Assembly (NCBI GenBank): GCA_033439255.1 | Contig: CM065887.1 | Coordinates: forward strand, 1,612,001 to 1,676,000 | Direction: 5' to 3' | DNA length: 64,000 nt | Origin: Hericium rajendrae | Lineage: Eukaryota; Basidiomycota; Agaricomycetes; Russulales; Hericiaceae | Shown here: piece after piece, positions 1 through 14,836 of the stretch | Position numbering within the stretch: the first letter of the stretch is position 1 | How the letters are laid out: every line of letters begins with the position of its first letter | Program-made: the position numbers and the translations under genes | The notes under the pieces: generated by a model | The model's input: only the letters and a program-made list of their open reading frames with translations | Told to the model about the DNA's origin: nothing | Databases searched by the model: none

Positions 1-622
1 CCTGGCCCGCCATGGATTTGAAGGGTGTCTTCGTTGGATATATGGTCGGCGTAGGAAGCGGATTTAAGCAATGTGGACTGGAGGCAAAGCGCCGTGGATT
101 TTGCTCTAGGACTTTCGAGGAAACACTTGGAATAGTGAGCGGATATATGCTTGAAGGGGGGTTATAGTGTCAGGATAGATTCAAGGATGTGCAGGCCTCG
201 TACCTTTATAACCAACTGTGGTATTGACGAATTCCAGAATTGTGACAGAGTCTCTAGTAAATAACGAGAAGAGGATGAGTTGTGTATAAGACTCAGCGTG
301 TATAGACTTCAGCTCGAACACGCTGAGACAAGCGGCCCGTATTATATAATATGAACCCGGGTCGCAGTCGTGGGAACCCCGGGTCGCAGTCGCGCGACTC
401 CGGGGTCTACGTTGTGGCCCGGGTTGCGAAGTGAGCCCCGCAGCACGCCCGTGTACAGTCTAGCCCGCGGCAAACAAAAATGACTCTAGAATGAATCTCA
501 CACTCCTTCGAAACAGCTAATATTTTTTTGTGCTACTTCACGCAGAGCTTTCATCGCCGTCTTAGCTCGTTGCAGCTGAGACTTCGGATGCAAAATCTGC
601 ATCCGTACGAGGGGGAGAAGGG
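1..622. other. Gene-free left edge with a short GC-rich direct repeat
   Basis: No gene could be supported here. At 354-396 a unit containing CCCGGGTCGCAGTCG occurs twice head to tail (354-374 and 375-396), followed by looser CCCGGG matches to about 425. The repeat lies just upstream of the first gene and may be promoter or 5' leader sequence; its function is unknown. Confidence 0.5.
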
Positions 623-1378
623 GTGTTTGTCAACCTGGTTTCATCGGGAACCCTTCTCTGCCCTCCATCGTCAAACTTGGACATGCACCCATTCGCTTTA
701 GAAGACAAGGACGAGCGCGAGGTTATACTCTCTCCTCTTCGTTCTTTGGTTCGCTTTCCTGGGGCCAGTCGTCCTCGCGTATACTGCGAGTCGATTGCAA
801 CTTCTTCCCCGCTTCGTGCGATCCACCATCACCCCATCGAACTTGAGGTAGTCGGAATGCTTCACGACGGCGGGACGTACTCAATGGCTGAAGCCGACTG
901 CTCTGACCTCTTCCCGTACGAAAGAGATCGAGGCGGAGGCCCGCCTGCTTGTGTCGCGAGCTTCAGAGTAGCCGCGCCGACGGAGGAAAGCGTCGACTTC
1001 AACCTGTGGGAGAAGACTACCCGTCAGCTCAAGAACATCGGCTGGCAGGCTCGTGAAGAATGCTCGACTACCGCACTCTACACCGGAGACCATTCCCTGG
1101 ATCTGCATATGTTTGGGCCGGTGCGCTCTGTCACGGTGCACTGGCGTGTGAAATATTCGTCTTCCGCGCAGGTCAGTATCGTCGTCGTGTCTAAATGCTT
1201 TCCCTAAACTCAGTTGCTCAATCGGATCTTTGATCTACCTCAGTATTCACATATTCTCGAGGGGTCCGTCGAGCGCGTGCGAGCGCGTGTGCGCTTCAGT
1301 GTCGCATGTCTTCCATATAGCGGCGCCCCTGGAGAAGGTCTTTTAATAGCGCGACTGATTTCCGTTGAGATACCGTAG
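623..1378 (+). CDS. Hypothetical protein, two exons, 237 aa
   Basis: I do not recognise the family. Exon 1 is 623-1171 and exon 2 is 1214-1378, separated by a 42-nt GT-AG intron (donor gtcagt, acceptor ctcag) that joins in phase 0 after the residues SSSAQ. Without splicing the frame would stop soon after the donor; with splicing it gains 54 residues with plausible composition (LLNRIFDLPQYSHILEG). The protein is mixed alpha/beta in character with no signal peptide, membrane segment or known motif visible. A second in-frame Met lies at 682, and the stretch before it looks leader-like, so the true start may be there. The neighbouring gene on the minus strand ends about 360 bp downstream, making the pair convergent. 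Confidence 0.5.
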
Positions 1379-1556
1379 TTTGTGAGCGATGCTTTCTCTC
1401 AATGGAGAGGAAGATACTATATTACTCCAGGTAGACGATATCCACGTCATACAAAACGAATTCGACGGAGGTAATGAACCAGGATGAGTAGCGTGTGCGA
1501 GACTATGCTAAGAAGATGACGATACCGAGTGCGTAGGATGTACGGGACTAATTTGA

Positions 1557-1672
1557 ACGACTCGTGATGAGCCCGGATGATAGGATGTGCTAAATGAACC
1601 AAACGACAGGACGATTCGTGATGAGCCCGGATGATAGGATGTGCTAGACGAACCAAACGACAGGACGAGTCG
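1557..1672. repeat. 54-bp direct tandem repeat, two copies
   Basis: A 54-bp unit (1557-1610) is repeated at 1611-1664 with four or fewer mismatches, and the first bases of a third unit follow. Both copies contain GTGATGAGCCCGGATGATAG. It sits between two convergent genes, near the 3' end of the minus-strand gene. Confidence 0.8.
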
Positions 1673-1739
1673 GACCGACGAAGGAGACAGACAGACAACA
1701 TGTACGAAACCGAGGTGACTTGGAAGCTAACTGGATGAC

Positions 1740-4297
1740 TCAAGGACCAGGAGGAAGGGTCCCTTGACCTGAGGCGCCGCCCTGCTGCTTTTTTGAGCGA
1801 ACTTTACCTTTGCTATACTCGCCCCACAAGCCAGAAGGAGTATGGCCGTAGGACCGGTATTTATCTTGTTCTTCCTCTGGCATCTTTCGCCACACCCTGT
1901 GATGATCATAATAGGTTGAGCTGATCCATCTGACGCCCGTCATAGCCTTGAACCGCTTTGCCAAGACGTTGTCCTTCAGTGTTCTCGTAGCGCCGCGTTC
2001 CCATTCCGAGCGAGGTGACAGGGCACTCCAGACAGCATCGACGTCGACGAAATGGTATTCCCGTGGCCACAGTCGATCCTTGACGATTTGGACCGAGGAC
2101 GAGGTTTCGCCCGAATTCGACGTGAGTGCCGGAGATACCCCCCCTCCGTTGTGGCTGGAGTCGTCTCCGTCGCTGTGGATGTAATGGTCCATAGGGGGGT
2201 CTTTGTGTTCTTCCATAAAAAAGTCTTCATGGCGCGTTGGATCTACGTCTCCTTTGGGATCATCGGACGATTGGGATGAGCCGGCGTGCAAGTCGCCTGG
2301 GAGTAGGCACGGTGATGCATCCGAATGGAAGTACTGGCCTTCGAACAGATATGGCAACATTTCCTGGCTTTGTTCATCCCACGACGGTGTGTAGCGTCCA
2401 CAACGAGTACAGCGCGGGACTTGGAGCCGGTCGATCGGATGTGGAATGCGGTCGTCCGGAACGGTCGACAGACGGTGCTTCATGGGACGATGCGCTGGAG
2501 ACCTTGCCCCTGTCACACAATTCCAGTCCTTGTCCGACATTTCTACTATTTCAGGGGAGCCTGAGGTGCCTTCTGACGCCGAATCAGTGTCCCCACGACC
2601 ATAATTGTTCTGATTGTATGCAGGAACTGGAGCTGGGTCTTCGGCACGTGCTTTTCCCTTATCAAGTGCTTTCGGATGAAGGCGAACACGGATCGTAGAG
2701 GCTGGCAGAGTATGTTCGAGTGGACGGTGGGTCGTACGCGCTACAGAGACAAGGTTGGTCTTTGCGGGTGGACGAGTTGTACGCATGTAGGCTCTATCGT
2801 TGACAAGTTTCCGGTGCGCGTCAGCTGCTCCCTGGACCCGTGCAGTTGTGCGAGTACCATGCACCTGGCGCCGATCTTGCTGCAGCCCCTTATGACCGCT
2901 GGGCGGATCCACAAGATCGGTGACATCGTCTCGACGGAGGTAAAATGTCTTGATTCCGTCCTCAACCTCAAGAATGGGAACGTCATCGACGAGGGTGGTC
3001 CAACCCCACGTATCTGGACCCACTTTCTTCCACTGAGCCACTGGAGTAGGTCCATCAAGGCCCGCCGCGTGCCGAAGTTTCCCCGTGAGCGGAATATGGG
3101 GGTGCACGTACTGGGTGTGCTCCAGAAATTTTGCTTCCTTTCCGTCCTGCAGATGGCGATGAGTGCGTGGCAATGGCATCGAAGAATTCAGCTTACCTCC
3201 GTCCAGACTTTCAAGACCACGCGCTGATCTCTCCTGCGCTCATGATCTGCCGCCTCCTGCCCCTCTCTGATACGACGCCGCTCTTCCTCCTCGGCTTGAG
3301 ACTTGGAAGCTTCATCCTGATGACGCGGTAATTCAGACTTGCGAAACTGATCTCGTGGAACTGTAGACGTCACTGAAGCCTTTGTATGCCAGACGCTTGA
3401 CTTCATTCTTTTCGGCGCACCTAGAGTCGCTTTTTTAGAAGGGCCGGCAGCAGCATTTGTGTCTGGATATTCCTCGCTAGGTCGGTCCAGATCCTTGCCG
3501 GGCGATTCTGGTCCAGTCGCTGCACGAGAAGGTCCGGCAGCGGCATTCATAAATGGAAGACCCTGACGAGGTTGCACTTGCTCTTTGAGAGGAGATCCCT
3601 GTCTCTCCGAGGCAGGAGGACGTTTGGCCCAGTGAACACCGCCAGGCGGAGTTTTGCCCATGTGATTCGCACTTTGAATTTCCCTAGCACGGATCTCTCC
3701 TAAGATCTGGAGCGCCAGCTTGGCCTCAGTGATTCCGAGTCTCTTCAATAACTCGTCCGAATTGGGGAAGGGGGAGCCCATGGAAAGGTTTGTGAGGGCG
3801 GGTGTGTGCTCAGTGTCGACCGGAGGTTGGGAAAGGGTCGGCGTCACCGGGTTCTCTGGCGTCACCTGGTGCTCGGGCGACGACGGGTGTTCTGGCGCCG
3901 GCTGGCGCACTGGCGACGGCGGGAGATCTGGAGACGTCGGGTTATCTGGTGACGGCGGGTTGTCTGGCGACGGCGGGCGATCTGACGATGTCGGGTGCTC
4001 TGGTGACGGCGGGTTGTCTAGCGACGGCGGGCGATCTGGCGACGTCGGATGCTCTGGTTCTGGAGACGGCGGGTGCTCGGGCGACGGCGGGTGCTCGGGC
4101 GACGGCGGGCGCTCGGGCGACGGCGGGCGCTCGGGCGGGGGCAGGTGCTTTGATGAGGGCGGAATCTCTGGCTTCTGATGTGACTTCACAGAGCAGTGCC
4201 CTGGACTTTGAATGCAATGACAGAGACACATCTTCTGAACACATTGGGCATGTATGCGACCCTTTGTGCACCCCTGCGACCACGCACACTTCGCCAT
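1740..4297 (-). CDS. Cys/His-cluster plus proline-repeat protein, two exons, 835 aa
   Basis: Two long minus-strand frames are joined by a 50-nt intron (3147-3196; donor gtaagc, acceptor ctgcag) in phase 0, giving ...LKVWTE/DGKEAKF.... Exon 1 is 3197-4297, exon 2 is 1740-3146. The N-terminal 40 residues hold a dense Cys/His cluster (CAWSQGC, QCVQKMCLCHC, HCSVKSHQ), which suggests a small zinc-binding module. Residues about 45-125 are tandem PPSPE/PPSPD pentapeptides, probably disordered and variable in copy number. The rest is charged and low in hydrophobics; a C-R-C-G pair near the middle (CTRCGRYTP) may be a second metal site. I know similar lineage-specific proteins in Agaricomycetes but cannot name a function. 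More 5' exons cannot be ruled out. Confidence 0.6.
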
Positions 4298-5894
4298 AGT
4301 AGTCTGTAAAAAATGTGATGGAGAGATGCCGATGCCTATGGAGCGACTCTCGGACTGGCTCTGGGCTTCCTTCAGTCACAGATATGTCCTGCAGTCCACC
4401 TGTGAGACGACGTGTGACCAGCGGGAAAGACGGTAGCGTTGGAGCACTTATGCTACCTTCGCAAACCAGCTATCATAGGAAAAAAACCAGCCAAATTAGC
4501 ACCCGAAAGCGATGACCGCCGACGACGTGGCTTACATGGGGACACAGATATGAGGGGACGTGGAGGAGAATCCTGGAAACACGAGGCGGCGTGAGACAAC
4601 GATGTAGGAGTGTTGGGTGAATCGGCGGCGGCGTTGGATACCCTATTTGAGTGAGCGGATGTTCCAACGCGACGGCTTCTAACGCGACGGCCTCACGTGA
4701 GACAGGACCTACATAAATGCATGCGGCTTCAACCCGGGTTCGTGGCGGGCTGCTTTTGCTCTGGCAGCAATCGATTCAATGGGGAGCACATGCCGATCGG
4801 CATGGTTTCAAGTGAGAATATCTTGACCGTCGACATGCACCAAGGCGAAAAAAATGGAATGATATCGAGCCTACCTAGCTATAAAATCGAAACTGAAACC
4901 TACTTCCATGACGATTCGGCAATATAAGTCGCGCACGTCTCCCGCCCCGCTAGTAGCGCCTCACATGCTGGGCCGGCCGCTTGGCGCCACCGATTGGAGC
5001 AGTCCATCATGTAAAATTCAAACTCCGTTCTACACCTGCATGCTCGTCGCAGCTAATATTCTGCCCGTGAATCAGTCTTCTCCGGCATACCGTACCACTG
5101 GCAGCATCATGCATTGTGCATAATGGTCGGCCTCCCTTTTTCGAGCAAAAGACAGGATCATCCATCGACACTCGGTAGGGAGACGTCACTTGGGCAATCA
5201 CGAGAACCATCGGAATACGCCCTTCTCTTTCTCTCTTACGAGCCCGGATGAGAGGGGGGCTGTCGTACTCGAGGGCATCCAAGAGATGAGTTTGAAAATG
5301 GGCATGTCTCCCTAGTGGATACATATCCTGCTGATGGTAAGCCTGGTATATCTCAATTGGTGACCATTGAGTTATTTTTGAGGCATCCAAACAGCAGCTC
5401 CTTTATTTTTATAGTAGTAATGATCATAGGAAAGAGCAGCGGTGAGGAGACGGGTTCAAGGGCAAGGTCAGGCATCAGAACTCCTGAGGTACGGCTGAGA
5501 ATCGTAGCGCTGCGGTTCAATGCACTAAACAGTCATCTTACAGGGAAGTGGGCACGCGGATCAGTTTGTCATGACATGCTTTAGAATAGTGAAGAAATGC
5601 GAACGCAGAGTATCAACGTGATGTGAGTGGCTTCAATCGTGGAATTCAGTTTGGAGCATAGCACCATCTCACGAAAAAAAGCATCTACACCGATCTAAAG
5701 CCTTTCTTAAAGCTGGCCGCTTTCGCTGACCTTGTTGCGTCTAAGCCGTCGTCTGTCGTCTCCGCTTTTCCTGACCTTGTGCCACCATCGCGAGAAAGTC
5801 CCGCGAGAAACTTCTGAGTTTGGGCGCTCACCAACTAATCTCTATTCCAACCACCACCTTTCCAACCACCATCTGCTTCCTCCCAAGTATCATC
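4298..5894. other. Intergenic stretch, one weak ORF (5007-5390, minus)
   Basis: No recognisable gene. A 127-residue minus-strand frame at 5007-5390 has a Cys-containing tail (VFCSKKGG, LCTMHD, TVCRR, ISCDEH) that could bind metal, but there is no splice support or family match, so I leave it unannotated. The last about 190 bases contain pyrimidine-rich stretches (repeated CCAACCACC at about 5850-5870) fitting a promoter and 5' leader for the gene starting at 5895. Confidence 0.4.
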
Positions 5895-6445
5895 ATGGCG
5901 GAACAAAATCTGACGATTAGCGTCAAGAAGAAACACTATGAAGTGAGTGAATAGTCGTACCAGTTAGTCTGCGACTAACGGAACTGGGGCGGCGGCTCTG
6001 CCAGACGTTTATGGCGATTTTCTCTCGAAGACGGCAAGACAAGAAGTCGATTCGATTCGACGCAGTCATGAAGGTGCATGAATGCTTTCCCTTAGCTGAT
6101 TCTGTTCGCTTATTGCGTGAACGCAGGCCATGGCAGCGGCCAACTTTAGCATTGAGCAGGTCGATGGCGCGGGGGTAACTTTCAGGCCGCAGAAGCGTGA
6201 AGGCGCGGGGTCCGTGGTCCTTTTCAAAGTAAGTACCACGTGTAGCTAGTTCTCATTCCTCCGTCTCATAATTTGTGCAGAATCACGGTACACTTTCAAG
6301 CGACCTCACTAGGGGACAAATTCGCTAGTAGGTATCTCGCTCAATCCCATGGCCACTCTACTAACGACTGGGATATTGCAGCATCAGAAAAAAGCTGACT
6401 CGCACGTACCATTGGAATGTGGATACGTTCGCAATTGCGTCTTGA
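5895..6445 (+). CDS. HicA-like small basidiomycete protein, five exons, 109 aa
   Basis: Exons: 5895-5942, 6005-6073, 6127-6228, 6281-6327, 6382-6445. All introns are GT-AG, and the last has a CTAAC branch-point match 15 nt before its acceptor. The spliced protein reads FMAIFSRRR, then IRFDAVMKAMAAANFSIEQ, GVTFRP, VVLFKNHG and finally RGQIRYIRKKLTRTYHWNVDTF. This order (helix, strand-strand, H-containing strand, basic helix ending in R-x-Y-x-W) matches a module I know from many mushroom proteins that resembles the HicA/YcfA dsRBD-like fold: 'F..AM...GF', 'G..V.F.P', 'H.PH', 'R.L.R.YGW'. Here the module is nearly the whole protein. The His in the NHG loop aligns with the fungal H-x-H region. 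Role unknown; RNA binding is an inference from the fold. It lies about 880 bp upstream of SMC3 on the same strand. Confidence 0.65.
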
Positions 6446-6934
6446 ATCATGGACACTTTTCTGACGTAGTTTCTTGGTTTTGTTGCCTGATGTATTGTTT
6501 CCATGTGCGTCATTGGTATATTCTTGATCATCTGCTGTGTTACGCCGTGGTAGTATGCTTTTATTCCAATGCACGTTCGCTAGCCGTCTGCAATGCCGGC
6601 GTCATCATTCTCTAACTACTTGGTCTAACTTCAAAGCTACCTCTGCATGCAACTCGTTCGCGCTGGCCCTTCGGTATAACGCATCCGCCTCAAGCTTCTT
6701 CGCGGACATCGCGGGCCCCGTCTCGCGTGGCATACCGACATCGTTATATCCGCAGGCCCCGCCGTCACTATCGCGGCTGATACGAAACTCCTCCCCGTCG
6801 AGCTTCCGCCCGCACACGAGCTTTCGTGCAACCCGAGCGAGACCCCACTTGCACCCCGTGAATCTCTGCGTACACACATGTGCTTGAGGGCGCTCTGCGG
6901 ATCAATAATAGTGCTGTAAGGAGGAAAAGGTATA

Positions 6935-6986
6935 CGGGTCGCAAGGATAGGACCCGCGGGTCGTATGGATAGGACCCGCGGGTCGC
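6935..6986. repeat. 22-bp tandem repeat, two copies plus part of a third
   Basis: The unit begins CGGGTCG and ends GGATAGGACCCG; copies are 6935-6956 and 6957-6978, then CGGGTCGC. Each unit starts and ends with complementary hexamers (CGGGTC/GACCCG), so each can form a small stem. It lies upstream of SMC3. Confidence 0.8.
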
Positions 6987-7029
6987 GTCCGGAAAAGGGA
7001 GGTGACGTAACTCTGTGACACGCATGTCT

Positions 7030-7190
7030 CAGATGTCACGTCCGCGTTTTTTGGTCGGACGTCCGCATTTATTGTCGGACGTCCGCGTTTTTTGTCGGAC
7101 GTCCGCGTCCTTGTCCGACATGCTGCGGAAAACGCCGAAAACGCGGACAATCCACGTCCGCGTCCGGGCAAAAACGCGGACAACCCAAAA
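7030..7190. repeat. Array of GTCGGACGTCCGCGTTTTTT units with inverted copies
   Basis: About four 20-21-bp units built on the palindrome TCGGACGTCCG followed by a T-run occupy 7030-7117. From about 7131 to 7185 the same words return in reverse orientation (AAAACGCGGACAA twice), so the whole block is an imperfect inverted repeat. It sits 140-290 bp upstream of the SMC3 start and contains ACGCGG words related to MluI-type cell-cycle boxes. Confidence 0.75.
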
Positions 7191-7223
7191 ACCTCCATAA
7201 GTCGAACAATCTGGGCCTGCTCA

Positions 7224-7266
7224 ACGCGTTAGTGGCGCGCGTGTGGCTTTCTTGCTTGCGACGCGT
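7224..7266. promoter_or_regulatory. Two ACGCGT (MCB) boxes before SMC3
   Basis: Exact ACGCGT hexamers lie at 7224-7229 and 7261-7266, about 94 and 57 bp upstream of the SMC3 ATG. ACGCGT is the MluI cell-cycle box bound by MBF (Mbp1/Swi6) in ascomycete yeasts, where G1/S genes including cohesin genes are controlled by it. That the boxes act this way here is an inference from position and sequence only. Confidence 0.5.
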
Positions 7267-7322
7267 TCGTGAAGCTCACCATTCGCATTTGCATCCCGTC
7301 GTTGGGTCGAAGGGGCACAGCG

Positions 7323-11882
<4,560 letters not shown>

Positions 11883-12107
11883 TTGTTCCTCTATATCTTG
11901 TCAAGTCTATTCCGTTCTATGTATCCGTACTGCTGTCTCTCTGCTTTCGTGTATCTTATCCAAACCATCGTTATTATTATTTTACTCATAGTCTATCAGG
12001 CAGAGTTGCTCATTTTTTTGCCACGTTGGATGGGTCAGCATCTGCAGCAAATTATATGACATGAACAGCTTCCTTATGGCAAGGGGATGTACAGAGAGGG
12101 CTGACAG

Positions 12108-12923
12108 CTACTCGCGACGAATCATCTGCCTTACGCTACGCAAGAAATCAGCGCTCTCTCCGTACCATCCACCAAGCCTTCTGGTCTTCCCGCCCAAGTG
12201 GATTCCATCTCTAGCCATGAGCGCGCTTCCCCGTCGACGCCGCTCCCAATGCTGACTGAGACACCACCAAATGATACTGTTGCGTGAAAAGAACGTCTCT
12301 CTAGCGCGTTCTGGGCAGCCAGGACTGCATGGTGGCGTAACGCCTATCAACCGACCTAAAGTGCGGATGCACAAACGTGGAAAATAAATTGCCAATGGCG
12401 GGTCAAGCCCTGTGTGCCATTATCGATAGGGTGGAGTCAACATTATCAGCACACAAGTAATGTTCATCGCGACGCTCACATATGATGTCCGTGGCCAAGG
12501 GATCGATGATATTCCCGAGGACCCTTTCGTAGTTTCCGTCGATGACCCATCCACGCGGATCTTGCTCCATGGCCGTCCGCACCGTTTCTTGAAGAATGTC
12601 TTCGGATATGGGCGTCCAGTTTGGCTTCCAATATACCGTATCCAGTGCGATATGCGGAATGCCGATTATATCGGCAAGTTCAGCAGCTAGAGTGGACTGC
12701 AGGCATCGTCATGAGCCGGCACTCCGCAATCAGACAAATCGATTGGTGTGTATACTATGAAAAAACTCGCCTTGCCAACTCCTACCATCGATCATCGTGT
12801 TCAACGCAAGGCCGTTGAAACGCGTACAAGGAACGTACCGCTGTTCCCGATGACGTGGATCCTGTAATTTCCTGCCTCATCACCTTTCAGGATAGGGATC
12901 GACATCGCCGCTTTGGTCGTCAT
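12108..12923 (-). CDS. P-loop NTPase, adenylate-kinase/topology-modulator like, four exons, 204 aa
   Basis: Exons (minus): 12839-12923, 12771-12781 (11 nt), 12480-12696, 12108-12409; total 615 nt in frame. The P-loop GNSGVGKST is assembled across three exons: IGNSG from exon 1, VGK from the 11-nt exon 2, STLAAEL from exon 3. Intron 2 has a GC donor (AAG/GCGAGT) and a normal ctgcag acceptor. Downstream motifs LDTVYWKPNW and GWVIDGNY match the fungal branch of the AAA/FlaR-like 'DNA topology modulation' kinases, followed by LDPPLAIYFPRL, a Cys pair (CSPGC), and SIIWWCLSQHW. It probably phosphorylates a small molecule or nucleotide; the substrate is unknown. It is convergent with SMC3, with about 300 bp between stops. 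The start Met at 12923 gives a 21-residue leader before the first strand. Confidence 0.8.
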
Positions 12924-13463
12924 GGGTCGCAGCTTGACGTGAGGTCCGAAACGCGCACTAGCCCAACAGTGGGATGTACGACGAAAACACAGAATACAAG
13001 CGTCAGCCTAGCCTTATAACAACTGCATGCCTGATGATGAAGTCGTCGAGCGTCGCCATTTGTGACTCACGCACGCGAGTAGGCGCTTGAACGTTTTGCG
13101 GCCCCGGTGCCCAGCAATGACTAGTAATGACTTGGCCGCAATTACATTGGACGCCTTCGGCACCGGCTGTCAAAATCTGTTCACTCACATAATAAAGCCT
13201 ACAAAGTACAGCGAGTATGATTGCAATTAGCCAGGAACCACATGAAAGACAGGAATGAGCAGTATCAGCGACGTAGAGCAAAACGATAATACGAGCAACG
13301 ATATAAGGAAGCGTACAAGAGAGCTGGACTACAGAGATACTTTACATAGCTATGCAGGGCAGGGACGGACAATACAGAAGGCGGCTGATTAGGAGACAGT
13401 GCTTGTCGAAGAGGTTTTAAATAGATGGAGGGGCACTAGAAATTGAATAAAGAGGTATGATCT
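12924..13463. other. Intergenic, possible small membrane ORF (13003-13281, minus)
   Basis: No confident gene. A 92-residue minus frame holds one hydrophobic stretch (SWLIAIILAVLC, about residues 17-28) and five or so Cys residues. It may be a small membrane protein, or simply the 3' leader region between two minus-strand genes. Confidence 0.3.
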
Positions 13464-14170
13464 TCACATATGGTTCTCATGAATGTGACGCATAATCAAA
13501 AGAGAGGCGAGCAATTCTGTCGATGATTATTTAGTCTCAGTCCGGTACTACGGAGCGAGACCGGAATCTACGTACCAACGGCAAGATGTGGATAGCTCTC
13601 TTCAACGGTGAAACTACACCCGGACGAGCCAGGGTACTGAGGTTCTCCGGGTATCCTGAGGTTGTAATAAGCGACTAGATATCCGCTGGTGTTCAAACAC
13701 TAGGACACACGTCGGTCAGTGAACGGGGATATAGCCGACTCGAGGCTCACAATCCATTCGAACCCTTCCTTGGCCCTATGATTCCACTGGTATTCTTGTC
13801 CATCGGATGCAATGAATTTCCTGTGTTTTGAGCTGGCGATGACTCAGTACTATGTCGCGGAAAAAAATACCACGACTGACCTTCCGAACGCCGAGACCTT
13901 CGTGAGATACTGGCTCATCGAGATGGCTGGTCTACCCGGTACGATCACAGTACCGAGCGCATTGTTTGGGCCGTAATCTAGCGTTGCTGCAGGGTATGCA
14001 TAGCCACGACCACCGGGCGATAGATTATAGATCATATATGCAGTGCGCGTGGAGTCCCGGAGAGTACAACGCAGGCTGAGGTGCATTCGATCGTTGACGT
14101 CGACGAAGTCGGAACCGCTCAGCACCCCAGTCTTGTCCTCGAGGAAGTACGGAATGCCAAGGGTCGCCAT
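13464..14170 (-). CDS. DUF6593-like protein, four exons, 178 aa
   Basis: Exons (minus): 13881-14170, 13751-13820, 13576-13699, 13464-13516; the sum 537 nt is in frame. Reading order: an N-terminal beta-rich part (HLSLRCTLRDSTRTAYMIYNL), then KFIASDGQEYQW, EWICLNTSGYLVAYYNL, and the C-terminal LLASLLIMRHIHEN. The SDG-x-Y-W core, the W-x-C-x-N strand, and the helix 'LA..LLIMRHI' at the end are the hallmarks I know from the fungal DUF6593 family, which has a beta-sandwich resembling phospholipid scramblase/tubby-like folds. Biochemical role unknown. Each splice junction keeps family motifs aligned, which is the main support. It is on the same strand as the P-loop gene downstream, about 540 bp away. 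Confidence 0.75.
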
Positions 14171-14321
14171 CGGTGAGATGGATGTTCGTCCACGAAGGAA
14201 GACGACGACGTCAGGATGCCGGGCGGGTTAAAATAACGTGGAGTGTCGGAAGATTAGTACCCGAAGACTAGAGATTTGGATGTGGCCGCAATGGCAGATC
14301 CGGGTGAGATGAAGTATCTGA

Positions 14322-14836
14322 TCATGCATAGAGGTCATATATAACCCGGTCAAGCTGCCTTCCACAAACAGAGCGGAGGGCATCAAATGCAATGTCCAAA
14401 CCATACGTTGGTGAGAAACGAGTTGACACCAAAGCAGAAGGGTCGCAATGTTCGACGAAGCGCACTCCAGAAGCTGAAGAGACATACGGACCTGCTCCGA
14501 TGCCAATCGATGAGCGATCAAAACCCGGGGGATTGGCGGTACAGAGCGGATAGCTTGCGCCTCGGTCAGATAAGGGCGCAGCAAGAGCATGAAATTCCGG
14601 CTTGGGTGTGGTGATGGAGCAGATGAGCTGATTTCCTGCAGGTGATTAGTGCTCTGATGCGCTACTGAAGGGAGATCGGCGCGAGATCTAACAGAGACGT
14701 CACTGATCACCGGGGCCACCTCAAGGCGGCGGCTCATGTCAGTATACTTACTCTGCATCCAGGTCCTCGCAGGCTGTCCATCAGCAAAGCGCAGGCCACA
14801 GCCAACGAGACACGCTGGTTGAAGTGAGCAGAGCAT
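14322..14836 (-). CDS. Possible two-exon hypothetical protein, 132 aa
   Basis: A tentative model: exon 1 14752-14836 and exon 2 14322-14635, joined in phase 1 by a 116-nt intron (donor gtaagtatac, acceptor cctgcag). The product runs from LQPACLVGCGLRFADGQPARTW through ASYPLCTANPPGFDRSS and GIGAGPYVSSASGVRF to RVIYDLYA. Composition is protein-like and Cys-containing, but I recognise no family, and the intron is long for this genome. An unspliced 202-residue frame (14228-14836) overlaps it in part and is less protein-like. Low confidence; it could be a relic. Confidence 0.28.

Noticed and set aside
14228-14836. Unspliced 202-residue minus ORF
   Set aside because: A better-looking product comes from splicing into another frame; the unspliced tail is Leu/Met/His-rich and not protein-like.
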